This document shows positions 54,536 to 62,042 of a DNA stretch of 64,000 bases, piece by piece. Numbering within the stretch: the stretch's first letter is position 1; each line of letters starts with the position of its first letter. The notes beneath the pieces are model-generated. The model was not told where the DNA came from and did not search any database. It saw only the letters and a program-made list of their open reading frames with translations. The position numbers and the translations under genes are program-made. Source of the DNA: SLRI01 sp964393275. GTDB taxonomy: Bacteria > Pseudomonadota > Alphaproteobacteria > Geminicoccales > Geminicoccaceae. The stretch spans positions 1-64,000 of the forward strand of contig CAYMTA010000004.1 in NCBI GenBank assembly GCA_964393275.1. The letters run 5' to 3'.

Positions 54536-57174
54536 GCCTCGATGCCGATCTCTTCTGTCGCGAGGACGAGCGCCGGGCCCTCCTGCTCGAGCATCCGACC
54601 CTGAACGGCATCGACTACGTCGAGTACGACGAGTTCCCGGCCTTGCCGCCGTCCCAGCGCTACCGGCTCGCCATCACCTTCCTGAAGGCGCCGCCCATCG
54701 GCCTGATGGGTGCTGATCTCGCCATCACCGGCGGTGTTCGCAACACCGGCATCATGGCCCTGCCGGGCCCCCTTGCGGCGGCGCCGTCCCCGCCCGAGCC
54801 GCCGCACACGCTCTACGCCCAGCTCGACGGCTCCGGCGATTTCTCGACCTACGTCGTGACGGTCCACCACGCCGATCTCGACGGGCGGCTCGACCACGCC
54901 CCCTTCAGCTTCAAGGCCGGCTGCCCGAGCGAGCTCGATTGCCGGGTTGTGCAGGTCTGCGAGCCGGAGCCCCTGGAGGAGCCGAGGCTCGATTACCTCG
55001 CCAAGGACTTCGCCAGCTTCCGCCGGCTGCTGCTGGATTTCGCCCGGACCCGCAACCCCGGCTGGGCCGAGGCCCTCCCGGCCGAGCTCGGCACCACCCT
55101 GGTCGAGCTCATGGCCTACAAGGGCGACCTTCTGAGCTGGTCGCAGGACGCCGTCGCGACCGAGGCCTTTCTCGAGACCTGCCGGCTTCGGATCTCGGCC
55201 AGGCGGCACGCCCGGCTGGTCGACTACCGCATGCATGACGGGCGCAACGCCGCCGGATTCGTCGTGCTGGAGGCCAAGGACGGCTCTCCCGCCAACGGCG
55301 TCGTGCCGATCGGCACCCGTTTTCTCACCCGGCTGCGGCAGCCCCTGCGCGGCCAGGCGGACACGCCGGGTCCGGTGATCACCGAGCTCGCCGAGAGCGC
55401 CTTCGACGGCGACCCGGCGCTGCGCGAGGCCCTGGTCTTCGAGGCCAGCGCCCGGACCCGGGTCCTGCCGACGCTCAACCGGCTCTTCGCGCACGAGCTG
55501 GGCGACGCGCAGTGCTGCCTGCCCAAGGGTGCGAGGCGGGCCTTCCTCTTCGGCGTCGGCGCCGATCTCGAGGCCTTCGCGCCGCCGCTCGAGGCCGGCG
55601 ACTGGCTGCTCATCGAGGAGGTCAAGGGGGTGGCGAGCGGTGCCGCCGTCGACCTCGACCCGGCACGGCGGCAGTTCGTCCGCCTCGTCGAGGCGCGCTC
55701 GACAGTGCCCGCCACGCCGCCGGCCGTGCCGCCGCCGCTGACCGACCCGGTCTTCAAGCGGCGCGTCGGCGGCACGGCGGCGGAGCCCGTCCTCCAGCCG
55801 GTCGCGGCCGGCGACGAGGCAGCGCCGCGGCTGCCGCTGGTCGAGGTGGTGTGGCGCGACGCCGATGCGCTGACCATGCCGTTCTGCATCTCCACCACGA
55901 CCGCGCGCGGCCAGCCGATCAACCATGTCTCGATTCTGCGCGGCAATGTCGTGCCGGTCGACCACGGGCGGACGGTGCAGCTCGAGCCAGGCGATCTTCC
56001 GGCTGAGCTTCCCGGCTTCGCACGGGTCTCGACGCTGCGCCTCGAGCTCGCACCGCTGACCGTCGAGGCCCCGGCCGAGGCGGGCCCGCGCGACGCCCAG
56101 GACCGGCCGCTCGCCGGCCGCCACGACCTCGATCGCGACGTCCGCGACTGCCTCCCCGCCGTGCGCCTGCGCCTGACCCTGCCGGGGGCGCCGCCGACCT
56201 GGTGGCAGGCGGTCCCCGATCTCTTGGAGAGCGGGCCGTTCGAGGAGCATTTCGTCGCCGAGATCGACAACTCGGGCGCCGCCACGCTCCGCTTCGGCGA
56301 CGGTATCAACGGCCGAAGCGCCGAGGGTGCGACCGCCATCGAGGTCCATGCCCGGATCGGCAACGGGATCGCCGGCAATGTCGGGCGCGACGCCGTGGCC
56401 CACGCCGTCTTCATCGCCCCGGCCGCAGCACCCGACGCCTTTCCGGACCTCCTGGCCGTGCGCCAGCCCCTGGCCATGGCGCACGGTCAGGAGCCGGAGA
56501 CGATCGCCGAGGTGCGTGAGCTCGCCGGGGCCGCCATGCGCGCCGTCCAGCTCCGCGCCGTCACCGAGGCCGATTGGCAGGCGCGGGCCCTGGCCGTCCC
56601 GGGCGTCGCCGACGCCAGGGCGACCTTCCGCTGGACCGGCAGCTGGCACACTGTCTTCGTCGCCCTGCACCCCGTCGACCCGGCGGATCTCCTGATCCTG
56701 CCGGGCGGCCGAGTCCGGCTCGCCAGGGGCTTCGCGAGCCGGACCAGGGCCGCCCTGGGCCGGGTGCGGCTCGCCGGCTACGACCTCGTCCTCGACACCG
56801 CCCAATACGTGCCGCTCCGGCTCGCAATCCGGCTCTGCGTCGCCACCGGCCATTTCCGCGGCCAGGTGCTGGCCGCCGTCGGCGAGCGCCTGTCCAACCG
56901 CCGCCTGGGCGATGGCCGCCTCGGCTTCTTCCACGTCTCGCGCCTGCGCTTCGGCTCGGCCGTCAGGCTCAGTCGGATCATCGCCGCGGTGCAGGAGGTG
57001 CCCGGCGTCGCCTCGCTCGAGGTCCGTGCGTTCCATCGCTACTGGCGGCTGCCCAATGGCGAGCTGGAGGCGGGCTTCCTGCCGCTCGGCCCCTTCGAGA
57101 TCGCCCGGCTCGACAACGACCCGAGCCTGCCGGAGAACGGCGTGCTCGAGCTCGACGCGGTGGGCGGGCTCTGA
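54532..57174 (+). CDS. Large baseplate wedge protein (baseplate J/gp6-like)
   Basis: The 880-residue protein starts MSLDADLFCREDERRALL and contains IDNSGAATLRFGDGINGRS and TEADWQARALAVPGVADARATFRW, which are baseplate J family signatures in its second half. The N-terminal half has repeated beta strands and the segment LDYLAKDFASFRRLLLDFAR. It is the Afp11-like wedge. The ATG overlaps the gp25 stop. Confidence 0.9.
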   Translation: MSLDADLFCREDERRALLLEHPTLNGIDYVEYDEFPALPPSQRYRLAITFLKAPPIGLMGADLAITGGVRNTGIMALPGPLAAAPSPPEPPHTLYAQLDGSGDFSTYVVTVHHADLDGRLDHAPFSFKAGCPSELDCRVVQVCEPEPLEEPRLDYLAKDFASFRRLLLDFARTRNPGWAEALPAELGTTLVELMAYKGDLLSWSQDAVATEAFLETCRLRISARRHARLVDYRMHDGRNAAGFVVLEAKDGSPANGVVPIGTRFLTRLRQPLRGQADTPGPVITELAESAFDGDPALREALVFEASARTRVLPTLNRLFAHELGDAQCCLPKGARRAFLFGVGADLEAFAPPLEAGDWLLIEEVKGVASGAAVDLDPARRQFVRLVEARSTVPATPPAVPPPLTDPVFKRRVGGTAAEPVLQPVAAGDEAAPRLPLVEVVWRDADALTMPFCISTTTARGQPINHVSILRGNVVPVDHGRTVQLEPGDLPAELPGFARVSTLRLELAPLTVEAPAEAGPRDAQDRPLAGRHDLDRDVRDCLPAVRLRLTLPGAPPTWWQAVPDLLESGPFEEHFVAEIDNSGAATLRFGDGINGRSAEGATAIEVHARIGNGIAGNVGRDAVAHAVFIAPAAAPDAFPDLLAVRQPLAMAHGQEPETIAEVRELAGAAMRAVQLRAVTEADWQARALAVPGVADARATFRWTGSWHTVFVALHPVDPADLLILPGGRVRLARGFASRTRAALGRVRLAGYDLVLDTAQYVPLRLAIRLCVATGHFRGQVLAAVGERLSNRRLGDGRLGFFHVSRLRFGSAVRLSRIIAAVQEVPGVASLEVRAFHRYWRLPNGELEAGFLPLGPFEIARLDNDPSLPENGVLELDAVGGL

Positions 57175-57176
57175 CC

Positions 57177-59717
57177 GTGACCCGCCTCGACACCTGCCAT
57201 TGCTGCGAGCCGCCCGTCGGAGCGACGCCGCTGCGCATCTGGAACCGGCCGGGCCTTCCGTCGATCGCCTATCGCGTCGGCAGCTTCGCGAGCTTCCGCG
57301 CCGCGATGCTGGCCGCCCTCGCCCGCGAGCTGCCGGAGCTTTCGACCCGTTCCGGCGACGACCACACGATCACCCTGCTCGAGCTCTGGGCCGCCCTCGG
57401 CGACGTCCTCACCTTCTATCAGGAGCGGATCGCCAACGAGGTCTACCTGCGCACTGCCCTGCACCGCCCGTCGGTGCGCATGCTGGCGGCCCTCCTCGAC
57501 TACCAGCCGCGGCCGGGCCTCTCGGCCGAGGCCGACCTCGCCCTCACCCTGGACGACGGCGCCGCGCTCGCCATCGGCGCCGGGGTCAGGGTGATGAGCC
57601 TGCCCGGTGCCGGCGAGCAGCCGCAGACCTTCGAGACGCTCGAGCCGTGCGACGGCATCGCCGCCCTCAACCGCCTGAGGGCCCGGCCGGTGCCCGTGCC
57701 GGACCGGCCGCTGAGTGCCGGCCGTGACCGCGCCCTCCTGCTCGACGGCGGTCCGGCCATCGCGGCCGGCGACCGGCTCGCCTTCTGGACGGCGACGGCG
57801 CTCGAGGAGAAGCGCGTCGTCGCCGTCCTGCCGGAGGACGGGCTTCGCCGCCTCGTCTGGTCGCCGCCATTGGCCCAGGACCTGCCACCGGCACCGGCGG
57901 CGATCGCCGGCGGCCACGCCCACCGCCTTCGCCGCAGCCTCCGGTTCTTCGGCTGGGATGCGCCGAGCAGCTATCCGGCCTACGACCCGGGAAAGTACGA
58001 TCCCGCCACCAAGCGGTACAACCCGCCGCCCTCCTGGCGGACCCAGGACCTCACGAGCCAGCTCGCCCTCCCCGAGGTCACAGCACCCCTTGCTCCGTTC
58101 ACCTGGCCCCTGGACGGCAAGGTCGAGGGGCTGACGCCCGGAACGCGGCTGCTCATCCAGAACGGCGCTGTCGTGCGCCTCGCGACCGTGACGTCGGTCG
58201 CCGAGGCGCCGCGCGAGCTTGGGCCCCTGAAGGCGACGGTGACGGTCCTGACGCTGAGCGGGACCGCCGGCCTCGCCATCACCGACCGGCGCACCGCCCG
58301 CGTGCTGGAGGTCGACCCCGACGCCCTGGCGTTCCAGGACCACGCCTATCCAGCCCAGATCACCGGGGGCCGGGTGACGCTCAGGCCCGATCCGGGTGTC
58401 GCGATCGAGCGCGGCCGGCGCGTGCTCGTCGACGACGGCCAGGGCCATGTCCATGCGGCCGAGGTGACCGGCTCGGTCACGCTCGCCGACGGGTCCCGGG
58501 CGATCGACTTCACGCCGGCGCTGCCCGCCCCGATCGATGCCGAGAGCGCCATCCTCTGGGGCAACGTCGCCCGCGCCGGCCATGGCGAGACCCAGCCCCC
58601 GGAGACCCTGGGCGATGGCGACGGCGGTGCCGTCTTCCAGACCTGGGCCTTGGGCAAGCCCGACCTCAGCCGGCGACCTTCGGCCCGGTCCGTGATGGGC
58701 GAGCCCGAGCTCACCCTCCTCGTCGACGGCGTCCGCTGGCAGGCGGTCGAAAGCCTCTACGGCCAGGGACCCGACGCACCCGCCTTCAGGCTGGGCGAGC
58801 GCGACGACCAGAAGGCGCTGCTCACCTTCGGCGACGGGCGCACGGGTGCCCGGCTGCCGTCCGGGCGCGGCAACGTGGTGGCCCAGTACCGCAAGGGACG
58901 CGGGCTCGCGGGGCTCGTGGCGGCGCACAAGCTCAGCATCCTGCTCAACCGGCCGCCGGGCCTGCGCGACGCCACCAACCCGGCCCCGGCCGAGGGCGGC
59001 GCCGATCCCGAATCGCTCGATCAGGCGCGCCAGAACGCGCCGGTGAGCGTGCGCACCTTCGGGCGGGTCGTCTCGCTCGAGGATTTCGCCTGGCTCGCCA
59101 CCGCCTCGGGCGCCATTGCCAAGGCCGAGGCGGACTGGGTGTGGCGCGGCCTCGATCGCTCCGTCCATCTCACCGTGGCAGCCGAGGGCGGTGGTGCTCT
59201 CTCGACCGTCGCCATGGCGCGCCTGCACGCGGCCCTCGACGCCGCCCGCGACCCGAACCACGTCCTCCTCGTGGCGAACGCGCTCCTCGTGCCGGTCGTG
59301 ATCGCGGCCAAGCTCGTGGTCCTGCCGTCCTTCGTCCGGGCGACCGTGCTCGAAGCGGCCAGGGCACGGCTGCTCGACCATCTCTCCTTCGCCCGGGCCG
59401 GGCTCGGCCGGCCGCTGCACGCGAGCCAGGTGATCACCGTCCTGCAGGCGGTGGACGGCGTCGACGGCGTCGACCTCGACATCCTCCACTTCAAGGGCTG
59501 GACCACCTGGACGCCCGCGGCGCTCGCCGCGAGGGGTGCGACGGCGGCGCCCGATCAGCCGCATCTCCGCCTGTTCAGGGCCCGGCCCGCCCGGCAGGCC
59601 CAGGCCGACCCCATCGTGGCGGCCCTGCTCGCTTCCGGCGTCGAGGTCGTCCCGGCCGAGCTCGCCACCCTCGCCGACACCGACCTCGACCTTTCGGCCA
59701 CGGGAGGGATCGGATGA
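57177..59717 (+). CDS. Second large baseplate wedge protein (Afp12-like)
   Basis: The 846-residue protein begins at GTG 57177 with TRLDTCHCCEP, has the FYQERIANEVYLRTALHR motif near residues 80-100, and the J-like C-terminal VRTFGRVVSLEDFAWLATASG and VITVLQAVDGVDGVDLD. It pairs with the preceding wedge gene. Three cysteines in CHCC near the N-terminus might bind a metal. It lies just before tail protein I. Confidence 0.88.
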   Translation: MTRLDTCHCCEPPVGATPLRIWNRPGLPSIAYRVGSFASFRAAMLAALARELPELSTRSGDDHTITLLELWAALGDVLTFYQERIANEVYLRTALHRPSVRMLAALLDYQPRPGLSAEADLALTLDDGAALAIGAGVRVMSLPGAGEQPQTFETLEPCDGIAALNRLRARPVPVPDRPLSAGRDRALLLDGGPAIAAGDRLAFWTATALEEKRVVAVLPEDGLRRLVWSPPLAQDLPPAPAAIAGGHAHRLRRSLRFFGWDAPSSYPAYDPGKYDPATKRYNPPPSWRTQDLTSQLALPEVTAPLAPFTWPLDGKVEGLTPGTRLLIQNGAVVRLATVTSVAEAPRELGPLKATVTVLTLSGTAGLAITDRRTARVLEVDPDALAFQDHAYPAQITGGRVTLRPDPGVAIERGRRVLVDDGQGHVHAAEVTGSVTLADGSRAIDFTPALPAPIDAESAILWGNVARAGHGETQPPETLGDGDGGAVFQTWALGKPDLSRRPSARSVMGEPELTLLVDGVRWQAVESLYGQGPDAPAFRLGERDDQKALLTFGDGRTGARLPSGRGNVVAQYRKGRGLAGLVAAHKLSILLNRPPGLRDATNPAPAEGGADPESLDQARQNAPVSVRTFGRVVSLEDFAWLATASGAIAKAEADWVWRGLDRSVHLTVAAEGGGALSTVAMARLHAALDAARDPNHVLLVANALLVPVVIAAKLVVLPSFVRATVLEAARARLLDHLSFARAGLGRPLHASQVITVLQAVDGVDGVDLDILHFKGWTTWTPAALAARGATAAPDQPHLRLFRARPARQAQADPIVAALLASGVEVVPAELATLADTDLDLSATGGIG

Positions 59718-61996
59718 CCGGGAAGCGGCTCTACGACCTCCTGCCGGCGATCCATCGCGAGCGCGACGCCGAGGCGGGCCAACCGCTCGAGCGGCTGCTC
59801 GGCATCGTCGACGGGCAGGCCGCGATCATCGAGGCCGACATCGCCCGGCTCTACGACGACCTCTTCGCCGAGACCGCGTCCCCCTGGGTCCTGCCCTATA
59901 TCGGCGACCTCGTCGGCAACGTGCCGCTCTTCGGCGCCGACGAGCTGGCAGGCGGCGACACGGCAGGCGAGCGCTTCGCCGATCTCAGGGGCCCCAGCCT
60001 CGTGCCCGACATCGGCGCCCGGCGCCGCGCGGATGTCGCGAAGACCATCTACTACCGCCGGCGCAAGGGCATGCCGCCCATGCTCGAGGAGCTGGCCCGC
60101 GACGTCACCGGGTGGGCCACGCATCTGGTCGAGTTCTTCCAGATCCTCGGCTGGACGCAGATGGTCCGCAACCACCCGCGACCCCTGGCGACCTTGCCGG
60201 ATCTCCGCCGGATCGAGGCCTGCGATCGCGTGCGCGGCCCTTTCGACGGCTTCACCCACAGCGTCGACGTCCGCCCGATCGGCCCGCTCGACGGCTGGCA
60301 TGCGATCCGGACGGTGGGCTTCTTCGTCTGGCGGCTCGGCGCCTTCGAGCTGGCCCAGGCGGACGCCAGGCGCGATCCTGTGGACGGCTTCGGCTGGCAC
60401 GTCGCTCCGACCGGCCACGCCGCCCCGCTCTTCGCCGGCTGGCGCCGCGAGGGCGACGAGGCCGGCATGACCGAGGAGCGGCATGTGCCGGGGCCGATCC
60501 GCAAGGCCGCCTTCTTCGAGGACCTGAGAGAGGCGCACGGCCAGAGCCCGGTGCCCGAGGCAACCCGCTGGTATGCCACGCCACCCGCCGATCCGACGAC
60601 GGCAGGGCCGGAGGGCAGCCTCTCGATCACCCTTCTCAAGGGCGGATCACGCTGGCCGGTGCCGACGGCACGGGTGCTCTGCGCCGACCTCTCGACCTTC
60701 AGGCAGCCGCCGGACGGCTTCGTCGGCGTCGACGTGGCGCTCGGCCGGATCGCGCTCGGCAGGAAGCTCGCGGCCGATCCTGCCGCGGCGATCGGCGACG
60801 ACGCCGATGGGGTCGAGACCAGCCACCATTACGGCTTCGCCGCAGCACTCGGCGGCGGTCCCTACGAGCGGCGCGCCTGGACCATCCGCCGCGATCCCCT
60901 GGTCGGCGACACCACGCCGCCTCTGGTGCTGCGGGTGCGCAAGGACGGAGCAGGCGGCGCCTTCACGACGCTGGGAGCGGCCCTCGCCGACTGGGCCGGG
61001 CCGGTGCACCAGAAGCGGAGCACGATCATTGCGATCGAGGACAGCCGCACCTATCGGGAAAGCCCGTCGATCGAGCCCAAGGACGGCGGCTGGCTCGCCA
61101 TCGAGGCGCTCAGCGGGACCCGGCCGCTCATCCTGGGCGACATCAGCGTCACCGGCAGCCACGACAACGCGGCCCTGACCCTCTCCGGGCTCTGGATAGA
61201 GGGCAAGGTCGAGGTCACGGGCTCGCTCGGCCATCTTCGCCTCCTCCACACCACCCTGGTGCCCGGGCCCACCGTCCTCGGCACCGGGCCGGAAAGCGGG
61301 CCGGCCATCCAGGCCAGCCTCGTCGTCGCCGCTGGCGCCGCACCCGACCTCCTGAACGAGAGCCTCACCCTCGATCTCGCCTTCTCGGTCACCGGGCCCT
61401 TGCGCGTCCCGCGCCACGCCCGCGCCCTTCGGCTGCTGGATTGCATCATCGTGGCCGACCCCGACGGCGATGCGATCGGCGGTGCCGCGGAGCCCGGGCC
61501 GCCGACCGCCATGGAGCGCTGCACCGTGCTCGGCCGCACCACCGTCGAGGCCCTCCTGCTCGCCAGCGAATCGATCCTCGAAGGCAGGGTCCACAGCAAC
61601 CGGCGGCAGCTCGGCTGCGCCCGCTTCAGCTATCTGCCGCCGGGCTCGCGCACGCCCAGGCGCTATCGCTGCCAGCCGGACCTCGAGATCGAGGTCGAGC
61701 TTTTGGCCCTGGCCGCCCTCACTGGCACGGCCCCGACCGACGCCGAGCGCCAGGAGGTGGCGGCCCGGGTCGGACGCTGGCTGGTGCCCGTCTGGACCAC
61801 GCGCCGCTGGGGCCAGCCGGGCTTCGCCCAGCTCCATGCCCATTGCCCCGAGGCGCTGAGCCGTGGTGCCGAGGACGGCTCGGAGATGGGGGCTTTCTCG
61901 CATCTGAAGCAACCGCAGCGGGCAGCGAACCTGCGCCAGAGACTGGATGAATACCTGCCGTTCGGGCTGGATGCCGGCATCGTGCCGGTGACCTGA
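59714..61996 (+). CDS. Phage tail protein I-like wedge with beta-helix extension
   Basis: The 760-residue protein has an N-terminal gpI-like domain (LYDLLPAIHRERDAEAGQPLE, WVLPYIGDLVGN, TIYYRRRKGMPPMLEELARD) of about 150 residues. The middle/C-terminal ~350 residues are short repeats of strand-turn pattern (for example GWLAIEALSGTRPLIL, NAALTLSGLWIEGKVEV) expected for a right-handed beta helix. Such an extension is longer than in P2 gpI and might carry surface contacts. Confidence 0.85.
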   Translation: MTGKRLYDLLPAIHRERDAEAGQPLERLLGIVDGQAAIIEADIARLYDDLFAETASPWVLPYIGDLVGNVPLFGADELAGGDTAGERFADLRGPSLVPDIGARRRADVAKTIYYRRRKGMPPMLEELARDVTGWATHLVEFFQILGWTQMVRNHPRPLATLPDLRRIEACDRVRGPFDGFTHSVDVRPIGPLDGWHAIRTVGFFVWRLGAFELAQADARRDPVDGFGWHVAPTGHAAPLFAGWRREGDEAGMTEERHVPGPIRKAAFFEDLREAHGQSPVPEATRWYATPPADPTTAGPEGSLSITLLKGGSRWPVPTARVLCADLSTFRQPPDGFVGVDVALGRIALGRKLAADPAAAIGDDADGVETSHHYGFAAALGGGPYERRAWTIRRDPLVGDTTPPLVLRVRKDGAGGAFTTLGAALADWAGPVHQKRSTIIAIEDSRTYRESPSIEPKDGGWLAIEALSGTRPLILGDISVTGSHDNAALTLSGLWIEGKVEVTGSLGHLRLLHTTLVPGPTVLGTGPESGPAIQASLVVAAGAAPDLLNESLTLDLAFSVTGPLRVPRHARALRLLDCIIVADPDGDAIGGAAEPGPPTAMERCTVLGRTTVEALLLASESILEGRVHSNRRQLGCARFSYLPPGSRTPRRYRCQPDLEIEVELLALAALTGTAPTDAERQEVAARVGRWLVPVWTTRRWGQPGFAQLHAHCPEALSRGAEDGSEMGAFSHLKQPQRAANLRQRLDEYLPFGLDAGIVPVT

Positions 61997-62042
61997 GAGG
62001 GCGGCGAGAGCCGGGCGGCTCGGCCCGGCCGGGGGAACGAGG

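Noticed and set aside
54190..57036. 948-codon minus-strand frame opposite the baseplate J gene
   Set aside because: Same high-GC antisense effect; low-complexity Gly/Arg/Asp/Glu content and no recognisable motif.
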